Below, piece by piece: positions 19,212 to 29,099 of a DNA stretch of 64,000 nucleotides. The stretch is from Pseudomarimonas salicorniae (lineage in GTDB: Bacteria > Pseudomonadota > Gammaproteobacteria > Xanthomonadales > Xanthomonadaceae), in NCBI RefSeq assembly GCF_023156535.1, contig NZ_JALNMH010000002.1, positions 248,001 to 312,000 of the forward strand, read 5' to 3'. The notes beneath the pieces were generated by a model, which was not told the origin of the DNA, searched no databases, and worked only from the letters and a program-made list of their open reading frames with translations. The stretch's first letter is position 1. Each line of letters starts with the position of its first letter. A program made the translations under genes and the position numbers.

Positions 19212-19239
19212 CGCGCCACCGATTTCCGGGAAGGCAGGC

Positions 19240-20673
<1,434 letters not shown>

Positions 20674-20683
20674 GGAGCCCGCT

Positions 20684-21349
20684 ATGAGCCATGAGAAGAT
20701 CGAAAAGAACGTCGGCCTGATGGGCATCCTGATCGCGGTGGCGATCAGCTTCGGCGGCCTCGCCGAGATCGTGCCCCTGATGTACCAGGCCGAGGCCGTC
20801 GAGCCGACGCCGGGCATCGAGCCCTATCCGCCGCTGCAGCTGGCAGGGCGGGATGTCTACGTCCGCGAGGGCTGCTACAACTGCCACTCGCAGATGGTCC
20901 GCACGCTGCGTTTCGAAACCGCGCGCTATGGACACTACTCGCTGGCCGGGGAGTCGGTGTACGACCGCCCCTTCCAGTGGGGCAGCAAGCGCACCGGGCC
21001 CGACCTCGCCCGCGTCGGCGGCCGCTACTCGGACGAGTGGCACCGCGTCCACCTGATCAACCCGCGCGACGTGGTGCCGGAATCGAACATGCCGGGCTAT
21101 CCCTGGCTGGAAAAGACCCGCGTCGACGCCAGCGCCATCGTCCGGCACATGCGCGCGCTGAAGACGCTTGGTGATCCCTACACCGAGGAACAGATCGCCG
21201 GGGCACCGGTCGCGGTCGATGGCAAGACCGAAATGGATGCGCTGATCGCCTATATGCAGGCCCTTGGCCGCCATGCGCCACGTCCGGGTGCGAGCCCGGA
21301 GGGCGATGACCCTGCCTCCGCCAGCGCTTCGGCAGGGGGTGCACCATGA
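20684..21349 (+). CDS. ccoO: cbb3-type cytochrome c oxidase subunit II (monohaem)
   Basis: Membrane-anchored c-type cytochrome of 221 residues that passes electrons to CcoN. One N-terminal helix (about 12-33) anchors it. The haem motif is CYNCH ([13 protein letters not shown]), and the family motif [20 protein letters not shown] follows. The axial methionine is probably in [11 protein letters not shown]. It starts 10 bp after ccoN and overlaps ccoQ by 4 bp (ATGA). Confidence 0.97.
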   Translation: MSHEKIEKNVGLMGILIAVAISFGGLAEIVPLMYQAEAVEPTPGIEPYPPLQLAGRDVYVREGCYNCHSQMVRTLRFETARYGHYSLAGESVYDRPFQWGSKRTGPDLARVGGRYSDEWHRVHLINPRDVVPESNMPGYPWLEKTRVDASAIVRHMRALKTLGDPYTEEQIAGAPVAVDGKTEMDALIAYMQALGRHAPRPGASPEGDDPASASASAGGAP

Positions 21350-21504
21350 TCCAGGGCCTGATCACCGCCGTGCTGCTGATCGCCTTCATCGGCGGGACCC
21401 TCTGGCTGTGGAGCAGCAAGCGCAAGGCCTCTCTGGACGCCGCCGCGCGCCTGCCGCTGCACGACGAATCGACGTCGTCCTCCCGCTCCCAAGACAAGCA
21501 CTGA
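21346..21504 (+). CDS. ccoQ: cbb3 oxidase small subunit CcoQ
   Basis: A 52-residue single-helix membrane protein (helix about 3-23, then SSKRKA at the cytoplasmic side). Position and topology identify it as CcoQ (FixQ), which stabilises the cbb3 complex. Its ATG overlaps the ccoO stop (ATGA). The tail is rich in Ser and charged residues. Confidence 0.85.
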   Translation: MIQGLITAVLLIAFIGGTLWLWSSKRKASLDAAARLPLHDESTSSSRSQDKH

Positions 21505-21512
21505 GGGCTGCC

Positions 21513-22430
21513 ATGGGCACTTTCTGGTCGATCTTCATCATCCTGCTGGTGGTCCTGAATATCGCCGGCTGCATCTGGCTGCTCTGGTGGACCTCCAAGC
21601 GCCGCCCGGGCGAGCCGGAGACTACCGGCCACGTCTGGGACGGCGACATCCGCGAGTACAACAAGCCGTTGCCGCGCTGGTGGATCAACCTGTTCTACAT
21701 CACCATCGTATTCACCGTCGGCTACCTCATCTGGTACCCGGGTGCGGGCAGCTTTGCCGGCACCTCGGGCTGGACCTCGGCCAAGGAGCACGCAGCCGAC
21801 CGCGCGGTCGCCGAAGCCAAGATCATGGCGGCGCTGGCACCCTTCGAGGGGCAGCCCATCGACGTCCTGGCACGCAACCCGCAGGCCGTCGAACATGGTC
21901 GCTCGGTGTTTGCCGCGAACTGCGCCACCTGCCACGGCTCGGACGCCCGCGGCGCACGCGGCTTCCCCAACCTTGCCGATGGCAGCTGGCAGTGGGGCCG
22001 CGATCCGCAGGCTGTGCTGACCTCGATCCTGGACGGTCGCCAGGCCGCGATGCCGCCGTTCGCCGCGGTGCTGGGCAGCGATCGCGCGGTGCTGGAAACC
22101 GGCGTCTACGTGCAGAGCCTGTCGGGGCAGCCGGTGGATCCGGCGCTCGCCGCCGCCGGCAAGCCGCGCTTCGCCAACGTCTGCGCGGCCTGCCACGGCG
22201 CTGAGGGCAAGGGCAATCCGGCCCTCGGGGCCCCCGACCTGACCGACGATGTCTGGCTCTATGGCGGCGACTTCGATGCCATCCGCACGGCCATCGTCAA
22301 GGGCCGCGCCGGCGCCATGCCTGCCCACGAGCCGCTGATCGGCGAGACCCGGGCGCGACTGGCCGGCGCCTGGGTATGGTCACTCTCGCACGGAGACGCG
22401 AGCACCGCGGGCAGCGGTACGGCGCCGTGA
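21513..22430 (+). CDS. ccoP: cbb3-type cytochrome c oxidase subunit III (dihaem)
   Basis: Dihaem c-type cytochrome of 305 residues. Two N-terminal helices (about 5-27 and 55-75) with the CcoP signature VWDGDIREYNKPLPRWW between them. The soluble part carries the haem motifs CATCH and CAACH. It accepts electrons from the bc1 complex or soluble cytochromes. It starts 8 bp after ccoQ. Its stop overlaps the start of the next small gene (GTGA). Confidence 0.96.
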   Translation: MGTFWSIFIILLVVLNIAGCIWLLWWTSKRRPGEPETTGHVWDGDIREYNKPLPRWWINLFYITIVFTVGYLIWYPGAGSFAGTSGWTSAKEHAADRAVAEAKIMAALAPFEGQPIDVLARNPQAVEHGRSVFAANCATCHGSDARGARGFPNLADGSWQWGRDPQAVLTSILDGRQAAMPPFAAVLGSDRAVLETGVYVQSLSGQPVDPALAAAGKPRFANVCAACHGAEGKGNPALGAPDLTDDVWLYGGDFDAIRTAIVKGRAGAMPAHEPLIGETRARLAGAWVWSLSHGDASTAGSGTAP

Positions 22431-22717
22431 ACACCGGTGAAAGCGAGCTGTTCGACCACCCGCCGCGCCCGATGGCGCAGCGGGTCGGCGCCATCCTCTG
22501 GCCCAGCTTCTTCGCTGCGGGCGTCTCGACCACGGTGTTCTTCGCCTTCATCGACCCCCTTGCCCTGCGCGACATCAGCTTCGTCGACTGGGAGATCAGC
22601 CGCGAGCTCGGCTACACGATCGGCTTCTTCATGTTCTGGCTGGCCACCGCGGCCAGCTCGCTGTTCACCTGGATCCTGCTGCGCCCGGCGAGCCGCTTCA
22701 ACCGGCCGCTGGACTGA
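22427..22717 (+). CDS. Small membrane protein inside the cbb3 operon
   Basis: A 96-residue protein with two predicted helices (about 22-42 and 60-80). The GTG at 22427 overlaps the ccoP stop, which is the coupling seen elsewhere in this operon; an in-frame start 51 bp upstream would lie within ccoP and is less likely. No cofactor motif is visible and I do not recognise a named family. Its place between ccoP and ccoG suggests a role in oxidase assembly or stability, by context only. Confidence 0.75.
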   Translation: MNTGESELFDHPPRPMAQRVGAILWPSFFAAGVSTTVFFAFIDPLALRDISFVDWEISRELGYTIGFFMFWLATAASSLFTWILLRPASRFNRPLD

Positions 22718-22756
22718 GGCCGGCGTGTTGCAGCCAACGCCCTGCGCCACACCGAG

Positions 22757-24319
22757 ATGAGCAAGCAGATTCCCAGCACGCTCGACCCTGACGACGGCGC
22801 GATGTACGTGTCCGAGCGCAAGGTCTATCCGCGCGACGTGCAGGGCCGCTTCACGCGACTGCGCACTGCCGCCTTGTTCTGGCTGCTGGGCATGTACTAC
22901 CTGTTTCCGTGGCTCACCTGGGATGGACGCCAGGCGGTGCTGTTCGACCTGCCGGCGCGCAAGTTCTATGTCTTCGGCCTCGCCTTCTGGCCGCAGGACT
23001 TCATCTTCCTCGCCCTGCTGCTGATCATGGCCGGGCTGTCCCTGTTCTTCTTCACCGCGGTGGCCGGACGCCTGTGGTGCGGCTATGCCTGTCCACAGAC
23101 GGTATGGACCGAGGTGTTCCTGTGGATGGAGCGCTGGACCGAGGGCGACCGTCACAAGCGCATCAAGCTCGACGCCGGGCCGTGGAGTGCCGAGAAGGTC
23201 CGTCGCAAGGGCAGCAAGCACCTCATCTGGCTGCTTTTCGCGCTATGGACCGGTTTCACCTTCGTCGGCTTCTTCACCCCGATCCAGGACCTCGGCGCGC
23301 GCCTGCTGACGCTTGAGTGGAGTGCCTGGGAGACGTTCTGGGTGCTGTTCTACTCGCTGGCCACCTGGGGCAATGCCGGCGTGCTGCGCGAGCAGGTCTG
23401 CAAGTACATGTGTCCCTATGCGCGCTTCCAGGGCGCGATGTTCGACCGCAACACCCTGATCATCAGCTATGACCCGCTGCGCGGCGAACCCCGCGGGCCG
23501 CGCAAGCGCGGCGCGCTGGCCTCGGTGCTGGAGCGGGCCCGCGGCCTGCTCTCGCCCGAGCGGGCCCACGAGGAACTGGTCCGCGCCGCCGGGCGGCGCA
23601 GCGCGGCCGACCGGCAGGCCGCCGCGCGGCTGACCACGGGCGCGCTGGACATCGGCAAGCCGCTGCCCGAACGCGGGCCGCTGAAGCGCGAGCAGCTCGG
23701 CGACTGCATCGACTGCACGCTGTGCGTGCAGGTCTGCCCCACCGGCATCGACATCCGCAATGGCCTGCAGTACGAATGCATCGCCTGCGGCGCCTGCATC
23801 GACGCCTGCGACTCGGTGATGGAGCGGATGGACTATCCGCGCGGACTGATCCGCTACACGACGCAGAACGCGGTGGACGGCAAGCCATCGAAGGTGCTGC
23901 GTCCGCGTGTCCTCGCCTACGGGACCCTGCTGGCGTTGATCTGCCTCGGCTGGCTGTACGGCGTCTTCAACCGCGAGCCCCTGCTGGTCGACGTGCTTCG
24001 TGACCGCAACGCGCTGTATCGCGTCGCCCCGGATGGCCGGATCGAGAACGCCTACACCCTGAAGCTGGTCAACAAGCAGGGCGCGCCGGTCCGCCTGCGC
24101 GTCGAGGTGGCGGGCGGCGCGGCCGAGGTCGTCGGGGGGCCGCTCGACGTGCGGGTGGAGGCCGAGGAGGTCGCCAGCCTGCCGCTGACGTTGACCGCGC
24201 CCGCCGGCGGACCCGGCGGAAGGCGTGACATCGAACTGCGCGTCACCGGGCTCGACGACGCCCGGCTGAGCGTCACCCACGTGGCCCGATTCTTCGCTCC
24301 CGAGGAGGGCAGCCGATGA
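22757..24319 (+). CDS. ccoG: Cytochrome c oxidase accessory protein CcoG (RdxA/FixG)
   Basis: A 520-residue polyferredoxin-like membrane protein, proposed in the family to reduce copper for the cbb3 oxidase. It has about five helices, a CGYACPQTVWTEVF motif, CKYMCPYARFQ, and two 4Fe-4S motifs near the middle, CIDCTLCVQVCP and CIACGACIDAC. The C-terminal ~120 residues form the Ig-like FixG domain. It is the usual length and ends with a 4-bp overlap with fixH. Confidence 0.96.
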   Translation: MSKQIPSTLDPDDGAMYVSERKVYPRDVQGRFTRLRTAALFWLLGMYYLFPWLTWDGRQAVLFDLPARKFYVFGLAFWPQDFIFLALLLIMAGLSLFFFTAVAGRLWCGYACPQTVWTEVFLWMERWTEGDRHKRIKLDAGPWSAEKVRRKGSKHLIWLLFALWTGFTFVGFFTPIQDLGARLLTLEWSAWETFWVLFYSLATWGNAGVLREQVCKYMCPYARFQGAMFDRNTLIISYDPLRGEPRGPRKRGALASVLERARGLLSPERAHEELVRAAGRRSAADRQAAARLTTGALDIGKPLPERGPLKREQLGDCIDCTLCVQVCPTGIDIRNGLQYECIACGACIDACDSVMERMDYPRGLIRYTTQNAVDGKPSKVLRPRVLAYGTLLALICLGWLYGVFNREPLLVDVLRDRNALYRVAPDGRIENAYTLKLVNKQGAPVRLRVEVAGGAAEVVGGPLDVRVEAEEVASLPLTLTAPAGGPGGRRDIELRVTGLDDARLSVTHVARFFAPEEGSR

Positions 24320-24825
24320 ACACTTCTGATCGTTCCCACGAAACCCCGCGTCGTTTCGAACCGATGCTGCTGCTGGTCTGGGGGCTGCCCGCGGTGGTCG
24401 TCGTGGCCGGGTTGGTCACCCTCGGCATCGCGATCCGCGCCGGCCAGCTCGATGCCAGCAGCGATGCCGTGCGGCGCATGGCGCAGGTGCAACAGACCGA
24501 CATGAGGGCCGATGCACAGGCGCTGCGCCGCGGCCTGAGTGCCTCGCTGCGCGTCGAGGATGGCGCGCTGCAGCTGCAGCTGCTGGGCGCAGGGGAGGCC
24601 GACGACGCCCTCTCCCTGCATTTCGAGCATCCGTCCAACTCGAAGCTGGACCGTCACATCGCCCTGCAGCGTGACGGATCGGTGTGGACGGCCCGGATCG
24701 ACCTGCCCGTCGCCGACCACTGGCGCCTCGTCCTGCGCGCATCGGATGCCAGCTGGCGGCTCGATGGCGAGCTGCGCGGCCACTCGGGCATTGCGGTGCT
24801 GTCCCCCCGATTCGGCCATGGCTGA
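24316..24825 (+). CDS. ccoH: FixH family protein (CcoH)
   Basis: A 169-residue protein with one N-terminal membrane helix (about 18-42) and a periplasmic beta-rich domain. FixH/CcoH proteins take part in assembly of cbb3 oxidase and act with the copper ATPase. Sequence conservation in this family is low; the call rests on the helix, the length and the place between ccoG and ccoI. Start and stop both overlap the neighbours (ATGA; 8 bp into ccoI). Confidence 0.85.
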   Translation: MNTSDRSHETPRRFEPMLLLVWGLPAVVVVAGLVTLGIAIRAGQLDASSDAVRRMAQVQQTDMRADAQALRRGLSASLRVEDGALQLQLLGAGEADDALSLHFEHPSNSKLDRHIALQRDGSVWTARIDLPVADHWRLVLRASDASWRLDGELRGHSGIAVLSPRFGHG

Positions 24826-27301
24826 GCCGCGAATGGCCGGCTGCCACCACTGCGGTGAGCCGCTGCCGGCGCGTCCCGAGCGGCTCACGCTGGACGGCGA
24901 GCCGCGTGATTTCTGCTGCGCCGGCTGCGCGGCGGCCGCGCGCTTCATCCGCGACGCCGGGCTCGCCGACTACTACCGTCTGCGCAGCCAGCCGGCCGGC
25001 CGATCGCGCGCGGAGTCGCTGGCCCTGTGGGACCGCGAGGACATCCTCGCCGAACACTGCCGAACGGTGGACGGCTCGCCCGGGCTGCGCGAGATCACCG
25101 TGGTCAGCGACGACATGCGCTGTGCCGCCTGCGCCTGGCTGATCGATCGCGCCCTGCAGCGCGAGCCCGGCGTCGAGCAGGTGGGCGTCAATGCCGTGAC
25201 CGGACGCATCCGTCTGCGCTGGCATCCTGAGGAGATAGCGCTGAGCCGCCTGCTGGAACGCCTGGCGGAGCTCGGCTACCGCGTGCATCTCGCGCCTGAC
25301 CCGGCCCGCGAGGACGCCCGCCGCCGCGAGCAGCGCAGCCTGATGATCCGCCTTGGCGTGGCCGCGCTCGGCGCCATGCAGGCGATGATGCTGGCCGAAG
25401 CGCTGTACCTCGACTTCGACCGCGCGATGGATCCGGCCACCCGCGACTTCTTCCGTTGGATCACCCTGCTGGTCTCTACGCCGGTGGTCTTCTACAGCGG
25501 CTGGCCGTTCATCGCCGGCATGCTGCGCGAGCTGCGCGCCCGGCACGCCGGCATGGACAGCCTGATCGCCAGCTCGGTGCTGCTGGCCTGGGCGGCCAGC
25601 GCCATCGAGACCGTGCGTGGCGGACCGGACGTCTGGTTCGATGCCGCGGTGATGTTCGTTTTCTTCCTGCTCGCCGCGCGCGCGCTTGAGCGCTTCGCCC
25701 GGCAGCGCTCGCAGGCGGTGGTCGAGCGCCTGGCCCGCGCCCAGCCGGGCAGCGCCACCCGGCTTGATGCCGACGGCGGCGTCGAATGCGTGCCGCTGGC
25801 CGGGCTCAATCCCAACGACGTCCTGCAGGTCAGCGCCGGCGAGGCCCTGCCCGCTGACGGCGTGCTGCTGGAGCCGGGCGACTTCGACGAGGCCCTGGTC
25901 AGCGGCGAATCGCGCCCGGTCGCTCGCGCGGCCGGCGAGGAGGTGCTCGCGGGCAGCCAGTGCCTTGGCAGGCCGGTCCGCCTTCGGGTCACCCGCGTGG
26001 GCAGTGACACGCGGCTGTCGCGACTGGTGCAGACGATCGAGCGCGCGCAGGAGCACCGGCCGCCGCTGGCCCGCTGGGCCGAGCGCCTCGCCCACCATTT
26101 CGTGCTGGTGCTGTTCGTCGCCGCGGCGCTGACCGCCTTGGTGTGGTGGTGGCTCGACCCTTCGCGAGCCTTTGCCGTCACCTTGGCCGTGCTCGTCGTC
26201 AGCTGTCCCTGCGCCCTGTCTCTGGCGGTGCCTGCCGGGATCGCCGCTGCGCAGTCCGGACTGTCACGCAGCGGCGTGCTGAGTCTCACCCCCGATGCGC
26301 TTGAGCGCCTGGCCAGTGTCGACTGCGTGGTCCTCGACAAGACCGGCACGCTGACCGCGGGCGCGCCCACCCTGCTTCGCTGCGAGGCCTTCGGGGAGCT
26401 GACCCGCGATCAGGTGCGCAGACTGGCGGCGGCACTTGAGCGCGCCAGCGGGCATCCCTTGGCGCGCGCGTTCGAACACGTGGGCCTCGTCCCCGAGGCC
26501 AGCGACGTGGCCGTCCACGCCGGCCTGGGCGTCAGCGGCCGGGTGCAGGGGCAGTCCCTGCGGCTCGGCCGGGCCGACTTTGCCTGCAGTGGAGAGGACG
26601 ATGGCGCGCTCTGGCTCGGCGATGACGAGGGTCGAGCGCTGGGCCGCTTCGAGGTCCGCGACGCGCTGCGCGAGGACGCGCTGGAGGCCATCGGGCAACT
26701 GCGCCGGCTCGGCGTGGCGCTGCACATCGCCAGCGGCGACGGGGAGCAGGCGGTACGCGAGGTGGCCGAAGCCGTGGGCGTCGAGGCCTGGACCGCGCGG
26801 CAGTTCCCCGAGGACAAGCTGGCCCGGGTCCGCGCCCTGCAGGCCAAGGGTTACCGGGTGGCGATGATCGGCGATGGCATCAACGATGCCCCGGTGCTCG
26901 CCGGTGCCGATATCTCCTTCGCGCTGTCCGACGGTTCGTCCATCGCCCACCGCGCCGCCGATCTCGTGGTGCTGCAAGGCGCCCTGACCCGCATCCCGCA
27001 GACGCTCGCCCTCGCCCGCCGCGCGCGCCGCGTGCTGCGGCAGAACCTCGCCTGGGCGCTCGCCTACAACGTGGTCGCCCTGCCGTTTGCAATGGCCGGG
27101 TGGGTGGCGCCCTGGCTGGCCGCCCTCGGCATGACGGCCTCCTCGCTCGGGGTCACCCTGAATGCGCTGCGCCTGCAGCGCGTCACATCACACCGTTCCA
27201 CCCATTCCGGAACACGGCCGGTTGCGGACGCGCCGCGTGCGCCCGTGGACGCCGATACAGCCGTGGCGCTGGACAGGACCCCGCTCGCGGGCCGGGTATA
27301 A
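24818..27301 (+). CDS. ccoI: Copper-transporting P-type ATPase for cbb3 assembly
   Basis: An 827-residue P1B-type ATPase that moves copper out of the cytoplasm for insertion into the oxidase. The N-terminus has a cysteine cluster (CHHCGEPL, FCCAGC), then an HMA-like domain with MRCAACAW. Later come the membrane CPC motif (VVSCPCALSLAVPAG), the phosphorylation site DKTGTLTAG, the HP dipeptide GHPLARAF and the hinge GDGINDAPVL. The start at 24818 overlaps the fixH end by 8 bp. This is the CcoI/FixI type rather than a detoxifying CopA, judged by its operon. Confidence 0.95.
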   Translation: MAEPRMAGCHHCGEPLPARPERLTLDGEPRDFCCAGCAAAARFIRDAGLADYYRLRSQPAGRSRAESLALWDREDILAEHCRTVDGSPGLREITVVSDDMRCAACAWLIDRALQREPGVEQVGVNAVTGRIRLRWHPEEIALSRLLERLAELGYRVHLAPDPAREDARRREQRSLMIRLGVAALGAMQAMMLAEALYLDFDRAMDPATRDFFRWITLLVSTPVVFYSGWPFIAGMLRELRARHAGMDSLIASSVLLAWAASAIETVRGGPDVWFDAAVMFVFFLLAARALERFARQRSQAVVERLARAQPGSATRLDADGGVECVPLAGLNPNDVLQVSAGEALPADGVLLEPGDFDEALVSGESRPVARAAGEEVLAGSQCLGRPVRLRVTRVGSDTRLSRLVQTIERAQEHRPPLARWAERLAHHFVLVLFVAAALTALVWWWLDPSRAFAVTLAVLVVSCPCALSLAVPAGIAAAQSGLSRSGVLSLTPDALERLASVDCVVLDKTGTLTAGAPTLLRCEAFGELTRDQVRRLAAALERASGHPLARAFEHVGLVPEASDVAVHAGLGVSGRVQGQSLRLGRADFACSGEDDGALWLGDDEGRALGRFEVRDALREDALEAIGQLRRLGVALHIASGDGEQAVREVAEAVGVEAWTARQFPEDKLARVRALQAKGYRVAMIGDGINDAPVLAGADISFALSDGSSIAHRAADLVVLQGALTRIPQTLALARRARRVLRQNLAWALAYNVVALPFAMAGWVAPWLAALGMTASSLGVTLNALRLQRVTSHRSTHSGTRPVADAPRAPVDADTAVALDRTPLAGRV

Positions 27302-27310
27302 GCTCAGCCC

Positions 27311-27508
27311 ATGCGCATCCTTGTCGTCCTGATTCCGATCAGCCTGGTGCTGCTGGGCATCGCCGTCTGGGCCTTCATCTGGGCGGTGCGTCGCGGCCAG
27401 TTCGACGATCTCGACACGCCGGCCGTCGACGTGCTGGCCGATGAGTCGAAGCCGCTGCCGCGACGGGGCGCGGCCCCTGCCTCAAGCAACGGCGACCACA
27501 CCGGGTGA
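27311..27508 (+). CDS. ccoS: cbb3-type oxidase assembly protein CcoS
   Basis: A 65-residue protein with one N-terminal helix (about 3-25) followed by the typical WAVRRGQFDDLDTPA motif of CcoS. It is needed for cofactor insertion into the oxidase in known systems. It starts 9 bp after ccoI and its stop overlaps the GTG start of the next gene. Confidence 0.93.
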   Translation: MRILVVLIPISLVLLGIAVWAFIWAVRRGQFDDLDTPAVDVLADESKPLPRRGAAPASSNGDHTG

Positions 27509-28224
27509 TCGACTGGCTGGTCCTGTCCGGCGCCGCCCTCGCCGGCGTGTTCGGCGGACTGCACTGCGTGGCCATGTGCGGCGGAATCGCTACCGGACTC
27601 AGTGCGACGTTCCCGAAAGGGCAGCCCTTCGCCGCGGCGCTCCGGCTCAATCTCGGTCGCGTGCTCGGCTATGCGCTGGCCGGCGCGCTGGTTGGTGGAT
27701 TGGGCGCAGGCCTGCTCAGCCTCGCCCGGTTCGAGTCGCTGCAGCTGGCGCTGCGCATGGGCGTCGGCGTCGTCCTGATGCTGGCTGGCCTGCGCGTGCT
27801 GTGGCCGCGGCTGCGCTTCGCGGCCGGCGCGGGCCAGCGGCTGTGGGGCAAGCTGGGACCGCTGAAGCGGCATCTGATTCCCGCCGATACGCCGATCCGC
27901 CAGCTGGCCCTGGGCGCGCTCTGGGGCTGGATGCCGTGCGGCCTCAGCGCCACCATGCTGGGTGCGGCATGGCTGACCGTCGATCCGCTGCAGGGCGGCC
28001 TGCTGATGCTCGCCTTCGGCCTTGGCACCTGGGCCACCATGCTGCCCCTGACCTGGAGCGGATCGCGGCTGATCGGCTGGCTGCGACAGCCACCCGCAAA
28101 AACTCTGGCCGGCGCTGCGCTGATCGCGGCGGGCCTCCTGACCATCTTCGCGCCCTGGCTGGCTTCCGTTCCCGCGATGCACGACCTTCTCACCGCGCTG
28201 GGCTGCCGCACGCTGCCGGGCTGA
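27505..28224 (+). CDS. TauE/SafE-type membrane protein of the cbb3 operon
   Basis: A 239-residue integral membrane protein with about six helices. It begins IDWLVLSGAALAGVFGGLHCVAMCGG, the conserved HC...MCGG motif of the DsbD_2/TauE-like family found at the end of cco operons in many proteobacteria. WGWMPCGL is the second paired motif. The cysteines and histidine may handle copper; that is an inference. The GTG at 27505 overlaps the ccoS stop. It is the last gene of the operon. Confidence 0.85.
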   Translation: MIDWLVLSGAALAGVFGGLHCVAMCGGIATGLSATFPKGQPFAAALRLNLGRVLGYALAGALVGGLGAGLLSLARFESLQLALRMGVGVVLMLAGLRVLWPRLRFAAGAGQRLWGKLGPLKRHLIPADTPIRQLALGALWGWMPCGLSATMLGAAWLTVDPLQGGLLMLAFGLGTWATMLPLTWSGSRLIGWLRQPPAKTLAGAALIAAGLLTIFAPWLASVPAMHDLLTALGCRTLPG

Positions 28225-28244
28225 GCCCGGCCAATGCGGAGTCT

Positions 28245-28546
28245 GGGCGCGAAGTTCGCATTCGCCCCGGCCCCGCTGTAGGAGCCAGCTTGCTGGCGAT
28301 AGGCACCCCGGACGGAACGATCGCCAGCAAGCTGGCTCCTACACGCAACGTCGCTGCCAGGTCCGGTTTGCGCTGCAAAGCAGGCCTTGCCGCAGTCAAA
28401 TTGTGGGAGTGCCCTCCGGCGCGACCGCAGCGCTACGGATTCACCACAGACCGCGGCCAGAGCGGAACTCCGCGGTCGCGCCCAAGGGCACTCCCACAGA
28501 ATATCGGCCCATTTGATGAACCGTGGCGAATGCGAACTTCTCGCCC
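28245..28546. repeat. Compound intergenic element with two hairpin cores
   Basis: The element is bounded by GGGCGCGAAGTTCGCATTCG (28245 onward) and the inverted GGCGAATGCGAACTTC (ending 28546). It contains a TGTAGGAGCCAGC hairpin (28277-28343) and a copy of the TGTGGGAG...CTCCCACA hairpin (28402-28499). The first resembles the reverse complement of 17231-17361, the second is a copy of the core of 3902-4077. So one element carries the cores of two others inside a single pair of ends. The remainder of the gap, 28547-28823, shows no gene or signal I recognise. Confidence 0.8.
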
Positions 28547-28823
28547 TTCCTTCGCATTTGCGCCGTGCTGGACTGAGGGTGGTGGATGCACTCCAACGCC
28601 GCATCCGCCTTCGCGCCGCCGTTCGCGAAGCGCCGATGGGTTGAACCCGACCTTGCCTCAAGGCCTCACCGACCAAGGCGGATCCCGTCGTTCAGTGGCC
28701 CGAGCTGCGTCAGCGCAGGCAATCGTCAAGCGGATTCAGGCCTGCCACGCCAAGAATAACGCTCTGTCTATCAGTCACTTAATCGGTTTCACGGGAAATC
28801 ATGGCAGGCCCGTGAAAAACCAC

Positions 28824-28853
28824 TTGACAACGTTCTTTGTTGCGGCACAGCAT
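28824..28853 (+). promoter_or_regulatory. Promoter of the ilv/leu superoperon
   Basis: A perfect -35 box TTGACA (28824-28829) and a weak -10 candidate CAGCAT (28848-28853), spaced 18 bp. The predicted start falls at about 28860, the A of the leader-peptide ATG. The region is noticeably less GC-rich than its surroundings. Confidence 0.65.
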
Positions 28854-28859
28854 AGACCC

Positions 28860-28988
28860 ATGACCTCCGCCGCACTGAACAGAGCGTTCCACCTGCAAGC
28901 TATCGGGCAGAAGCTCGACGGCCTGCTCGCGCTCGTACTCGTACTCCTTATTAGCCGACAACGGTGCGGAGCGGCGAGTTTGGCCTGA
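28860..28988 (+). CDS. ilvL: Branched-chain amino acid leader peptide
   Basis: A 42-codon ORF whose residues 22-31 read LLALVLVLLI, nine of ten being Leu, Val or Ile. It sits just after the promoter and just before a terminator hairpin, the arrangement of ilv attenuator leaders. Ribosome stalling at these codons under Leu/Val/Ile shortage would control read-through into ilvD. No Shine-Dalgarno sequence is visible before the ATG, and the predicted transcription start coincides with it, so it may be translated from a leaderless mRNA. Confidence 0.88.
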   Translation: MTSAALNRAFHLQAIGQKLDGLLALVLVLLISRQRCGAASLA

Positions 28989-29051
28989 GCGACAGCAGAC
29001 CCAGACAAAACCGAAACCCCGCACCGGGCAACCAGTGCGGGGTTTCTGCTT
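28962..29051 (+). terminator. Attenuator of the ilv/leu superoperon
   Basis: Terminator: AAACCCCGCAC-N10-GTGCGGGGTTT (29014-29045), an 11-bp perfect stem followed by CTGCTT. Antiterminator: CGGTGCGG at 28962-28969 is exactly complementary to CCGCACCG at 29019-29026, which overlaps the 5' arm of the terminator. Protector: CCGCACTG at 28870-28877, within the leader's first codons, can pair with 28962-28969 with one G-U pair. These three mutually exclusive pairings are the standard design of a translation-controlled attenuator. Confidence 0.9.
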
Positions 29052-29099
29052 GATGGGCCCCCGAAAACGTTGCAGACGACACCGAGGAACCCCGAATCC

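Noticed and set aside
28245-28546. Possible CRISPR array or insertion sequence because of repeated hairpins
   Set aside because: No regularly spaced direct repeats with unique spacers and no transposase gene; the units are inverted repeats.
28547-28823. Search for a small gene or RNA between the compound element and the ilv promoter
   Set aside because: No start with ribosome site, no strong fold and no recognisable motif.
29070-29099. Upstream TTG start for ilvD at 29070
   Set aside because: The ATG at 29100 has GAGGAA at suitable distance and agrees better with the family N-terminus; the TTG lies just after the attenuator.
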